Source: Candidatus Saganbacteria bacterium
GTDB lineage: Bacteria > Margulisbacteria > WOR-1 > XYC2-FULL-46-14 > XYC2-FULL-37-10
NCBI GenBank assembly: GCA_016223245.1
Contig: JACRPL010000021.1
Span: forward strand, 101,725 to 165,724
Direction of reading: 5' to 3'
Length of the DNA: 64,000 nucleotides
Shown here: positions 8,183-16,647 of the stretch, piece by piece
Position numbering within the stretch: position 1 is the stretch's first letter
Layout: each line of letters opens with the position of its first letter
Notes under the pieces: generated by a model
What the model was told of the DNA's origin: nothing
Database searches by the model: none
The model's input: the letters and a program-made list of their open reading frames with translations, nothing else
Translations under genes and position numbers: made by a program

Positions 8183-9892
8183 ATGGAAAATATTCTTGAT
8201 TGGACGGAACTTTATGACCGCAGGATGATTGTACGGCAAACAAACAAATTAATCGACAGCATTATCAATAAAATATTTGATCTCCAGCTTTCAATACATG
8301 TTGGGATGTGCGAATCCGAACTTGCGCTTCTATACCGGTTCCCTATCCATGTTGCTACGAATATTTTTATCGAACGTATGTTGCGCGCTTCTTTTTATAT
8401 CAGAACAAATAGGCCTTTTTCCTTACAAGGCCCAATGCCGGGAAAAGAGTATTTTGATGATACTGATAATGCAGTATTAAATTGTTATTTTGATCATTCG
8501 ATAAATTTTGGGCTTCTCAATGGCCTATATTCTCTTCTAAATGATGGCGAATCGAAACATATTAATTATTCGGCGAAGAGATTGTCTCCGCAAAAAGAAA
8601 TTTTTAAGAATGAACCCATGGGGATAAAAGCATTATTTCGAAAATTACGCAAAGAATCAAGAAATCGATGGGTGAAGATGAAAAAACCAGAAATAATTGG
8701 CGAGCTGTCTAATTGGGCGCTTGGTTTTATGTCACATGAAAACCTTTTGGATTTCGACTATAAACCGGCTAAGCGGAGCATTGATCAGTATAGCCGCGAA
8801 AAGATCAAGATCGCTTGCCGAGAATGCTTTAGTCTTGCTGTGGGGGATCTTTATTTTGATGTGCCGACAGAGAAAAGAAATGAGATGGCAGATCTTTTTG
8901 CCGGATTTATTGATCGAATTTTACCATTTTCTCTGATCGAAGAATTAAATGATCGTTATAAATATTATGAGCTGATGCTAAAAAATTGGAGAATCCTGGA
9001 GGTGCATTCTTGCGTTGGATATTATTATAATGAAAATTTTAAGCTCTTCGCGTTCTTGGCAAAACGTGCAGGAGCCATTCTTGTAAGTCATGCCCATGGT
9101 TCTGGCAATATTAATCCGTCTTTTAAGCATACCGCAAATGAGTTGCCTTTTCTGGATTATTATTTTTCCTGGGGGGTCACAAATGGATCATGGTTAAAAG
9201 GCATGAGTAAGCTTGACAATCTGAAAATAATAGATGCGGGAAGCCATTACCTTTATGGCATGCCTGCTTGGGAAAAGAAGAGGAGCTGTAAAGGCAATTT
9301 TACAATACTTTATTCTTCTGGTCCTCTGAGAGATTTTATGGCTGACCTCGAAGAAATTACCCCTGAAAGGAATATGAACCATCGGATGTCTGTATTAATA
9401 TTGCTTAAAAGAATTTTGCAGGATTATCCTGGGTCGAAGATCATTTATAAGCCTTTTCCTGGAACTTATGCCAACGATCCAATCAAGGAAGTCTGTGCAG
9501 AAGAATTAAAGGTTGGAAGAATTCTATTGAGTTCGGACCGTCCGGTTGAGCTTTTCCAGAAGGCGGATCTTGTTCTTTGGGATTCTATTAGTACGGGTTT
9601 TGGCGAATCGGCCAGTTCCGGTGTCCCGGCATTAGTTTTTCAAGCAAGGTATGAATATGAATCGGCTTCGTCGCTTGGCAAGGAAATAGACAAGGAACTT
9701 GCGGATAAGGGAATCATTTTTTATGATGTTGAAACAGGCGCAATGCGGTGCAAGGTTGCATTGGATGATCCTATCGTCTTTCTGAGTTCGAGCAGACCTG
9801 CGATCAAAAAATATCAAGAAGCAGCTGCTTGGCCGGTAAATAAAGAAGCCTTTTGTGCGAAGATGAAAGATGCTTTGCGGATACAAGGATAA
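8183..9892 (+). CDS. Large putative surface-carbohydrate transferase (LIC12162-like)
   Basis: A 569-residue soluble protein. The order of weak features resembles the putative transferases named after Leptospira LIC12162: an N-terminal helical part with LYDRRMIV and SIHVG segments, then LVSHAHGSGN near residue 310, then a FSWG segment near residue 335, and a C-terminal half with FPGTY and SSGVPALVF segments typical of GT-B nucleotide-binding domains. The N terminus seems shorter than I expect for that family, so either this is a divergent member or the start is truncated. It lies directly after pseI, which would suit a transferase that uses CMP-pseudaminic acid. That role is inference. Confidence 0.5.
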   Translation: MENILDWTELYDRRMIVRQTNKLIDSIINKIFDLQLSIHVGMCESELALLYRFPIHVATNIFIERMLRASFYIRTNRPFSLQGPMPGKEYFDDTDNAVLNCYFDHSINFGLLNGLYSLLNDGESKHINYSAKRLSPQKEIFKNEPMGIKALFRKLRKESRNRWVKMKKPEIIGELSNWALGFMSHENLLDFDYKPAKRSIDQYSREKIKIACRECFSLAVGDLYFDVPTEKRNEMADLFAGFIDRILPFSLIEELNDRYKYYELMLKNWRILEVHSCVGYYYNENFKLFAFLAKRAGAILVSHAHGSGNINPSFKHTANELPFLDYYFSWGVTNGSWLKGMSKLDNLKIIDAGSHYLYGMPAWEKKRSCKGNFTILYSSGPLRDFMADLEEITPERNMNHRMSVLILLKRILQDYPGSKIIYKPFPGTYANDPIKEVCAEELKVGRILLSSDRPVELFQKADLVLWDSISTGFGESASSGVPALVFQARYEYESASSLGKEIDKELADKGIIFYDVETGAMRCKVALDDPIVFLSSSRPAIKKYQEAAAWPVNKEAFCAKMKDALRIQG

Positions 9893-9973
9893 TGTTTGGT
9901 TGAGATAGGGCCCAAAACAAAGGTAGTGCCTGGGTGGCTAATATTGGCTATTATTGACTAAGATATGCTTTTG

Positions 9974-10001
9974 TTGACATGATGTGAATAGGTGATATAA
10001 T
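9974..10001 (+). promoter_or_regulatory. Consensus sigma-70-type promoter
   Basis: TTGACA at 9974-9979 and TATAAT at 9996-10001 are both perfect consensus hexamers, separated by 16 bases, with a TG at 9993-9994 that makes an extended -10 element. The expected transcription start is near 10008. It lies in the largest intergenic gap of the window (9893-10044), upstream of a large transferase-like gene. No other promoter of this quality was found in the gaps between genes. Confidence 0.75.
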
Positions 10002-10015
10002 TTAATTAGGAGCAA

Positions 10016-10048
10016 ATGCGTCTTTATAAAGAGCGTAGAATACAATGA
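10016..10048 (+). other. 10-codon leader micro-ORF overlapping the next start
   Basis: The sequence reads AGGAG (10008-10012), then ATG at 10016, ten codons (MRLYKERRIQ) and TGA at 10046-10048, which overlaps the ATG at 10045 by the same 4-base ATGA arrangement used by full-length genes here. The AGGAG is close to the ATG (three bases) and close to the predicted transcript start, so its use is uncertain. The gene at 10045 has only a weak site of its own, which makes coupling through this leader plausible. Confidence 0.35.
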
Positions 10049-12009
10049 ATAATAGCAATTTAATAATACTTGAATCTCTTGATGAAGCTAAAAGGTTTAT
10101 TAATGTTCTTTGCGTTAAAGATAATCGCTTATTAAATAGTATTATTATTTCTTTAACGCCTAATATCAGATATTATCTTAAGAAAAATGGCGTAGGAAGC
10201 GTGAATACGTCTGAAATTATCGATGAGCGATCATTTAATGAAATAATGGATAAGAGTTGTGAATTAGAAGATTATATTAGGGAATATGCCAAAAATAGCG
10301 CATATGAGATGCCAGAAGAATATTTTTTAAGCGCATATTTCCATTATTTAAGGCAGATCTGGAGGTATTTCTTATTTAATATCGAATTGATCGGAAAATC
10401 ATTGGATGTTAAGAAACCTCAAAGGATATATTCGTTTAAATATAAAAAAGTAATTTCTTGTTCTCCTTGGATCGATAGGGCTCAACTTTATATTGGGGAT
10501 ATTGCCGAACAAATATGCCGAAACAATGGGATAGAGTTTGTTGGTTTTGCCTCACAAGATATGCAAATTGAAAATGAATTCAAATTACACGGAACCAACT
10601 CGCCTTATCATAAATTATGCGATCAAATAAGTTATTGTATTTTTTCGATCGCAACTTATATTATGTCGAAGAAGAAAACCCTTTTGGTCTCAAACTTTTC
10701 ATATAATATGAATTTAGTCTGTGCGGGGTTGTCGGCCAAATCAAAAGACATTAAAATATGTCAATATTATCTTGGCTCATCCGGGGCATTGGAGATTTTG
10801 AGGGCGATTAAGCAGCTTTATAATGCGAGCTTTAAGAAAAAGAACAAGAAAGGCTCCTCTTCTTATCATTCGGATTTTGCATTATCTGTCCAAACATATG
10901 CTAAATATTTTGAGAAATTATATGATAATGGTATTGCTAAGCGTTATCTTGAAACAACTTTAAAGAATATCAAGACATTGGGTCATGTTGGAATATACAA
11001 AGGGGTAGACATTGCGGGGTTATTGCATCAAAAGGTTGAGACGGACCTAATTCCTTATATGCTAAGAATTCATTTCCAAGCCTTCGGTTTGAAAATGGGA
11101 ATTCAAGCCCTTAAACCAAACTATGTGGTATCACAAATGAATTTTGGGATCAACGGAGCGTTAGGTGAGGCATGCCGTGAATTAGGTCTCCCGTCAGTCT
11201 TGATCAGCCACGGCTCCCATGTTTTACATGAAGATAAATATTCCGCAAGGGAGCATCAGATCCTCGCCAAAAATATCCTTGTTGGAGATTATAAATATCT
11301 TGCGGTCCAGTCTCCCTATGCAAGGGACTTAGCGCTGAAAATGACGAATGCACCGGAGAAGATCGTTTGTATCAAGCCTCTTCTTTGGGGAAGGACAAAA
11401 ATTCCTCCCCATAGAACCAATCCATCTCAATTGACTATTGTTCATGCCGGCACTTTTAAACTTCGGCACAATCGCCGGTATATTTATGAAACTTCAGACG
11501 AATTTCTTCAAAGTTTGATAGATCTGTGCGAGGTCGTTTCAGGTTTGCCGCATTTGAAATTGATAATCAAGATAAGGCCGGATATTTTTGAGCTTCCATT
11601 TGATGCTATAAAGATGTTCTTGCCTTCTTCTTCAAATATTGTCATTGAAACCCAAGCGCCCTTCCTTGATGTCTTGAAAATTGCCAATCTCCTCGTTAGT
11701 TTTTCTTCTACTACTATCGAAGAAGCTCTTAATAATAATATTCCTGTCCTGCTTTACGGCGGCGGAGGCCGTTATGCTCATATTCCGACTAATCCTTTTT
11801 CAGACAGTAATGAAAAGATCGAGCAAGCAGTTACTTTTGCGAAAAATAAAGAAAGTCTGAAAAAATATCTGACCATGTTGGATCAAAAACATTCTTCCCT
11901 CAAGATATCCGAAATAGAATTTAAGAAACATTGTTTTGGCAATACGGAAGCGGTTGATTTTAGTGATTGGTTCTTGAAGCTCAGCCATTGCAAAATGGAG
12001 GGAAAATAA
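10045..12009 (+). CDS. Large putative glycosyltransferase (GT-B-like surface polysaccharide protein)
   Basis: A 654-residue protein with no signal peptide or obvious membrane segment. The C-terminal half has features of a GT-B nucleotide-sugar-binding domain: PSVLISHGSHVLHED near residue 390, an IKIRPD segment, and SFSSTTIEEALNNNIPVLLYGG near residue 555, the pattern seen in capsule and teichoic-acid-type transferases. The N-terminal 300 residues match nothing I recognise. It is the first full-length gene after the consensus promoter at 9974-10001. The donor sugar is unknown; CMP-activated sugars are likely candidates given the neighbours. The gene is AT-rich (about one third GC on one sampled line). 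Confidence 0.5.
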   Translation: MNNSNLIILESLDEAKRFINVLCVKDNRLLNSIIISLTPNIRYYLKKNGVGSVNTSEIIDERSFNEIMDKSCELEDYIREYAKNSAYEMPEEYFLSAYFHYLRQIWRYFLFNIELIGKSLDVKKPQRIYSFKYKKVISCSPWIDRAQLYIGDIAEQICRNNGIEFVGFASQDMQIENEFKLHGTNSPYHKLCDQISYCIFSIATYIMSKKKTLLVSNFSYNMNLVCAGLSAKSKDIKICQYYLGSSGALEILRAIKQLYNASFKKKNKKGSSSYHSDFALSVQTYAKYFEKLYDNGIAKRYLETTLKNIKTLGHVGIYKGVDIAGLLHQKVETDLIPYMLRIHFQAFGLKMGIQALKPNYVVSQMNFGINGALGEACRELGLPSVLISHGSHVLHEDKYSAREHQILAKNILVGDYKYLAVQSPYARDLALKMTNAPEKIVCIKPLLWGRTKIPPHRTNPSQLTIVHAGTFKLRHNRRYIYETSDEFLQSLIDLCEVVSGLPHLKLIIKIRPDIFELPFDAIKMFLPSSSNIVIETQAPFLDVLKIANLLVSFSSTTIEEALNNNIPVLLYGGGGRYAHIPTNPFSDSNEKIEQAVTFAKNKESLKKYLTMLDQKHSSLKISEIEFKKHCFGNTEAVDFSDWFLKLSHCKMEGK

Positions 12010-12011
12010 TT

Positions 12012-13187
12012 ATGGATCGTTCGTTGAATGTGCTTGTGGTTGGCGCAGGGATGTATGTATGCGGTAGAGGGACAGACGGTTATGGTACTATCTTGCCCGC
12101 GCTGTATCAGGCTAAAAAATCAGGATTGCTCGGAGAGGTCAAGGTCGCTTCTGCGGGTGCGGCAGGGCTAAAAGAACTCGAAGAAAAGAACCACCTGCTT
12201 GCGCGAATGTTTGGTTTTAAGCTTAATATTAAATGCTTTTCTGATGACAAGACTGCCGGTACTAAGTCCTATAATAAAGCTGTTTCAAAAGGGATACTTC
12301 CGGATTGCGCGATCATTTCGATCCCGGACCATCTTCATTATGAAGTCGCATCCTTTTTGATGAAGAAAAAAATATCTTGTTTGGTCGTTAAGCCGCTCGC
12401 ACCGACTCTGAAAGAGGTGAAAAAGCTTATCCAAATTCAAAATGAAAACGAGTTATATTGTGCGGTCGAGTTTCATAAGCGCTTTGATCGATCAAATCTG
12501 AAATTGAAGGATATCCTCGCTGGAGGAGCGCTTGGAGATCCTCTATATTTTGTGGTAGAATATAGCCAGAGAAAAAGCGTTCCAACGGAAAAGTTTAAGT
12601 CTTGGGTTCGGCGAACGAATATCTTCCAATATTTGGGGATCCATTACATAGATATTATTTATTTTGCAACACGTGCAATTCCTCAAAAGGTGATGGCTTT
12701 AGGACAAAAGAATTTTCTTGTTTCTAAAGGTGTCAATACTTACGATTCGATCCAATGCATTGTCGAATGGAAGCTTCCCGTAGGTAATAAATTCACCAGT
12801 ACGATCATGGTGAACTGGATCGATCCGGAATGCACGTCCGCGATGTCGGACCAGAAGATAAAAGTGATCGGGACAAAAGGAAGATATGAGGCTGACCAGA
12901 AAAACAGGGGCATCTGCATTGTGACCGATGAGGGGGGCGTCGAAGAACCCAATCCTGATTTCTGCGGACATTACGGCTCTATCGGTGAAGTGAATTATCA
13001 AGGATATGGGATTGACAGCATTTTGCAGTATTTTGATGATATTTGTAAAATAAAAAGAGGCTTTTTGACTGTAAATGGTTTAGAAGATACGAGACCGACC
13101 TTTAAGCAATCGCTAATTCCGACAAAGGTGCTGGAAAGCGCGAATCAGAGTTTGAGGAGCAACGGCAAATGGATCAATTTAAGGTGA
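12012..13187 (+). CDS. Gfo/Idh/MocA-family oxidoreductase
   Basis: A predicted 391-residue NAD(P)-dependent oxidoreductase with LNVLVVGAGMYVCGRG as the Rossmann loop. A VVKPLAPTLKE segment near residue 125 stands where the family has EKPLA, and EFHKRFD near residue 155 matches the family's common YNRRF/HKRFD region. The start at 12012 is preferred over an upstream frame opening at 11967 because of the GGAGG site at 11998 and the normal N terminus. It overlaps the next gene by 19 bases. It is not a close copy of the oxidoreductase at 2455. The substrate is probably a sugar or sugar acid, unknown in detail. Confidence 0.8.
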   Translation: MDRSLNVLVVGAGMYVCGRGTDGYGTILPALYQAKKSGLLGEVKVASAGAAGLKELEEKNHLLARMFGFKLNIKCFSDDKTAGTKSYNKAVSKGILPDCAIISIPDHLHYEVASFLMKKKISCLVVKPLAPTLKEVKKLIQIQNENELYCAVEFHKRFDRSNLKLKDILAGGALGDPLYFVVEYSQRKSVPTEKFKSWVRRTNIFQYLGIHYIDIIYFATRAIPQKVMALGQKNFLVSKGVNTYDSIQCIVEWKLPVGNKFTSTIMVNWIDPECTSAMSDQKIKVIGTKGRYEADQKNRGICIVTDEGGVEEPNPDFCGHYGSIGEVNYQGYGIDSILQYFDDICKIKRGFLTVNGLEDTRPTFKQSLIPTKVLESANQSLRSNGKWINLR

Positions 13188-14851
13188 AAAACACCGTGGA
13201 TTTTCTGATAATCATACCGCCTGCGGATACGGTTAAAACTATCTATCCGCCCTATGGTTCTATGTATATTGCCAGCGCTTTAAGAAATAAAGGTTTTAAT
13301 CCAAAACTATTGAACATTGATCTGGAACGGATCACGAATGCAGAAATAATTGAAAGAATTCGGATTCTAGATCCTAAATATATAGGCTTTAGCGGTATTG
13401 TAGCGCCATCTTATAAGTACTTGAAGGAATTGAGCCGGGAATTAAAAAACGCTTTTCCGGAAAAAAAACAGATACTGGGCGGTGGGCTGGCGTCGGCCGC
13501 TGCCGTATTATTTAATAATACGCCGATCGATATAATCGTTAAAGGAGAAGGGGATATTACGATCGTAGAGTTGATTGAGGGGCTGAATAATGGGAGGAGT
13601 TTGGAAAATATTCCTGGCATTTATTACAGGAACGATCTTTCTTATAATTTCACGGGCGACAGAAGATTAATAACGAATCTTGATTCTCTTCCTTACCCTG
13701 CGTTTGATCTGATAGACCTAGATCATTATTTACCCGATGGTCTAGAATTCATGAGAAAATTCACAAAAAAAATAAAGAACAATAGTTTGCTTGATCCCAA
13801 AAGAAAAAGAAGAATGATCACGATCGCCACCAGCAGGGGATGTTTTGGGCAATGTAGTTTTTGTTTCAGGGCGTATGCCGGTTTGAGGCTGTTTTCATTA
13901 AAGTATATTTTTGATCTTGTGGAGTATTGCATCAAGAAATATGGTGTCGGATTTTTCTCGTTTGGCGATGAATGTTTTGCCCCTAACAAGCAGAGGAACT
14001 GGCAGTTTATTGAAGAATTCAAAAGGAGAAAATTGGATGTGCCGTTCAGGATACTCGGAATGCGCGTTGATACCGTGGACAAAGAAATAATAGAGGCCTA
14101 TAAAGAGATCGGGTGTTGGATGATCGAGTATGGCTTTGAATCTGGCAGCCAAAAAATGCTTAACATCATGGATAAAAGGGTAAACGTAGAGCAAAATCGC
14201 CGAGTGGGACGGTGGACATATGAAGCAGGTATTTACACTTCACCCACTATTGTGCTGGCAATGCCGGGAGAATCTGATCGTACGGTACGGGAGTCGATCG
14301 ATTTTTTAAAATCTCTAAACTTTAATTTCAAACAATACCAATATACCTACGCCCTACCCATACCTGGTTCGCCGCTTTATGATTTTGCTAGATTGTCAGG
14401 CGCAATAGAAGATGAAGATGAATACCTTACTTCTTTAACTGGATCTGTTTCGGGGGCAGGAGTTTTTCATGTGAATTTGACCGATGAGCCAGATGAGGTT
14501 GTCGCGGGGTGGAGCAAGAAGATAGTTGCCGAGGTTGACGGGCATTATTTTATAAGTAAATATAAGATACGTTTTCTAGTATGGTTATTTATTCTTCTTG
14601 GTAAAATTAAATATCATATTGACAAGAACAGTCTATTCGCGATATTTAAAAAGAAAATCTTCGGATTGTTTTCAATAAGTCTTGCGCCTAAGATGCAAGT
14701 TGATGCTGCTGCAGTGAAAAGGATCAGCAAATTTAGGAAAAGAAAAGAATTGAGTTTTGAAAAATTCTGCGAGGGATTTAGCAATTCAACAATAAATCGC
14801 GATTTAGCTCTAAAAAAGATAAATCAAAGGATAAGCCCTGCCAATGAATAA
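13169..14851 (+). CDS. B12-binding-type radical SAM protein
   Basis: A 560-residue protein. Residues 1 to about 150 form a cobalamin-binding-like Rossmann domain (PPYGSMYIASALRNKGF, then an ILGGGLAS segment). Residues 225-232 are CFGQCSFC, the CxxxCxxC iron-sulfur motif of radical SAM enzymes, within a domain reaching about residue 430. The final 100 residues are basic and partly hydrophobic and could contact the membrane. Enzymes of this class often methylate unactivated carbons or rearrange carbon skeletons; here a lipid-linked or nucleotide sugar is a reasonable substrate. The ATG overlaps the previous gene by 19 bases with a GAGGAGC site upstream. Confidence 0.78.
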   Translation: MDQFKVKNTVDFLIIIPPADTVKTIYPPYGSMYIASALRNKGFNPKLLNIDLERITNAEIIERIRILDPKYIGFSGIVAPSYKYLKELSRELKNAFPEKKQILGGGLASAAAVLFNNTPIDIIVKGEGDITIVELIEGLNNGRSLENIPGIYYRNDLSYNFTGDRRLITNLDSLPYPAFDLIDLDHYLPDGLEFMRKFTKKIKNNSLLDPKRKRRMITIATSRGCFGQCSFCFRAYAGLRLFSLKYIFDLVEYCIKKYGVGFFSFGDECFAPNKQRNWQFIEEFKRRKLDVPFRILGMRVDTVDKEIIEAYKEIGCWMIEYGFESGSQKMLNIMDKRVNVEQNRRVGRWTYEAGIYTSPTIVLAMPGESDRTVRESIDFLKSLNFNFKQYQYTYALPIPGSPLYDFARLSGAIEDEDEYLTSLTGSVSGAGVFHVNLTDEPDEVVAGWSKKIVAEVDGHYFISKYKIRFLVWLFILLGKIKYHIDKNSLFAIFKKKIFGLFSISLAPKMQVDAAAVKRISKFRKRKELSFEKFCEGFSNSTINRDLALKKINQRISPANE

Positions 14852-15575
14852 TAAAAGCATAGTTGCAATGATCCCTGCTCGTATGGGCAGCACAAGACTT
14901 GCCAGAAAGAACCTAGCGCTGTTGAATGGGAAACCGCTTATTTATTACGCGATCGAAGCGGCAAAACAAGCAGGTGTTTTCTCGAGAATTGTCGTAAATT
15001 CAGAGGATCCCGTTTTTGGCAACATAGCGAATAATTACGGCGTGGATTTTTATCTGCGTCCTGCGCCGCTGGGCGGATCAGATGCCAGGTCTGATGAAGT
15101 TATTTATGATTTTATGAAGCATAATTCAGCGGAAGTAACGGTATGGGTTAATACTACTTCGCCTCTTCAAACTGGAGATGAAATTAAGCGTGCGGTTGGT
15201 TATTTCAGCGATGGAAGGTTTGATAGCCTCATTACTGTAAAGGAAGAGCAGGTTCATGCTCTCTATGACGGCAAGCCGCTTAACTTCAAAGAAAATGAGC
15301 TATTCGCAAAAACGCAGGACCTGTCCCCTGTTCAACGATTTGTTTATTCTGTCATGATATGGAGAAACCAGACTTTCCTGGAGATATACAAAAACCAAGG
15401 ATATGCACTGTTATGCGGCAAGACTGGTTATTTCCCTGTAAGCAAAGAAACTTCGCTTATTGTTAAAACGGAAGATGATTTGCGTCTGATCGAGTATATT
15501 TTGGCGGGTAAAAATGTGCGTCGGGATTATCAAGTACGACATGAAACAATCAATGTAGAGGCGCGCTTTGAATAA
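14844..15575 (+). CDS. CMP-sugar synthetase (acylneuraminate cytidylyltransferase family)
   Basis: A 243-residue cytidylyltransferase with IPARMGSTRLARKNLA at residues 10-25, a divergent form of the ARxGSxxxxxKN nucleotide-binding motif. VNSEDPVFGN and WVNTTSPLQ match the standard positions for the Mg/CTP site, and a KTQDLSPVQRF segment resembles the sugar-binding loop of NeuA/PseF. It should charge a nonulosonic or related keto sugar with CMP. The sugar is not determined. It overlaps the radical SAM gene by 8 bases and the methyltransferase by 8 bases, so the three are likely to be made together. Confidence 0.78.
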   Translation: MNNKSIVAMIPARMGSTRLARKNLALLNGKPLIYYAIEAAKQAGVFSRIVVNSEDPVFGNIANNYGVDFYLRPAPLGGSDARSDEVIYDFMKHNSAEVTVWVNTTSPLQTGDEIKRAVGYFSDGRFDSLITVKEEQVHALYDGKPLNFKENELFAKTQDLSPVQRFVYSVMIWRNQTFLEIYKNQGYALLCGKTGYFPVSKETSLIVKTEDDLRLIEYILAGKNVRRDYQVRHETINVEARFE

Positions 15576-16647
15576 ATTAAACATTAGTTCCGCTATTTTA
15601 TCCAAACGCTTTAAGGACGACGGAAGAGCTGAGGAATTGTTGGGTTTTCCAATGATTCGAATAAGAAATGAAATATCTGACCGGATCAAAAATGGGACGA
15701 TTAAACGAGTTCGCCGCGAAAAATGTCCACTTTGTTGTGGGCAAAAATTTGTGCTGATTGCAAAAAAAGATCGGCTGGGGCTTCCTCTGGAAACGCTCAT
15801 TTGCGATATTTGCGGCCTGGTGTTTTCCGGATCTTTCTTTAGTGCCAGCGGAGAGGATTTGTATTACTCAAATTACTGCAACCTGCTTAAAAATATAGGG
15901 CGCAGTCCAGATCAAATGTTTGCGGCAAGGACAGGTACGGATTCATACGCATGGAAAAGATACCGCTGGATAAAAAATGCTTTGGGTGGCAAATTTAATA
16001 ATATAAGGACCATTATGGAGGTAGGATGCAACGATGGATGCAACCTATATCCATACCATCTAAATGGGTTTAATGTTATAGGATGTGACTTTGATGAGGT
16101 AAGGATGGCGCCCGGCCGATCCAAAGGAATGACCATGCTAAAGGGAGGGATCGAACAACTGCGGAAACTTTCCCAAACGGCGGATTTGCTTATTTTTTCT
16201 CACGTATTAGAACATTTGTCAGATATTGATCGTGCCTTGAGCGAAGCGAAAGAATTACTTTCTTCTGATGGGAGAATTTATATTGAAGTGCCGGGATTTA
16301 AGCGTTGGAATCGGGCCCGTTCAGAAGCAATTTCAGATGAATGGCTTGTTAGCGGGAATAATTTTCTTTCTTATCTTCAGATGGAGCACAACTTTTGTTT
16401 TGAAGCGCGGACATTAAACTTTTTTGCTTTTCGCAACGGTTTGATAGCAGAAAAGGGAGATGAGTTTGTTCGCGCTCTTTATAGGAGAGCAAATTGTCGA
16501 GATCAATTTTCGACTGAAAATAAAGAATACGGATATGGGGTCTATAACTATATTTTAGGAGTTGAAAAGGATTATCAAAAAAGCAATCCACTATGGAAGA
16601 GATTTGGACGATCCATAAGAAATATCTTGAGGGCGGGAAATGGATAA
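15568..16647 (+). CDS. Zinc-ribbon class I methyltransferase
   Basis: A 359-residue SAM-dependent methyltransferase. Residues about 50-80 hold two CxxC pairs (CPLC and CDIC), a small zinc ribbon often seen in front of sugar C- or O-methyltransferases. Residues about 150-260 have the class I fold: MEVGCNDGCN as motif I, then FSHVLEHLSD and the SDGRIYIEVP strand. The start is a TTG at 15568, supported by a GAGG site a few bases upstream and by the 8-base overlap with the previous gene; the first in-frame ATG, at 15652, lacks a ribosome site and would remove little but unstructured sequence. The acceptor is unknown. Confidence 0.75.
   Translation: MNKLNISSAILSKRFKDDGRAEELLGFPMIRIRNEISDRIKNGTIKRVRREKCPLCCGQKFVLIAKKDRLGLPLETLICDICGLVFSGSFFSASGEDLYYSNYCNLLKNIGRSPDQMFAARTGTDSYAWKRYRWIKNALGGKFNNIRTIMEVGCNDGCNLYPYHLNGFNVIGCDFDEVRMAPGRSKGMTMLKGGIEQLRKLSQTADLLIFSHVLEHLSDIDRALSEAKELLSSDGRIYIEVPGFKRWNRARSEAISDEWLVSGNNFLSYLQMEHNFCFEARTLNFFAFRNGLIAEKGDEFVRALYRRANCRDQFSTENKEYGYGVYNYILGVEKDYQKSNPLWKRFGRSIRNILRAGNG

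Noticed and set aside
9893-9973. A rho-independent terminator after the gene ending at 9892
   Set aside because: There is a short GGGCCC palindrome but no stem of useful length followed by a T run.
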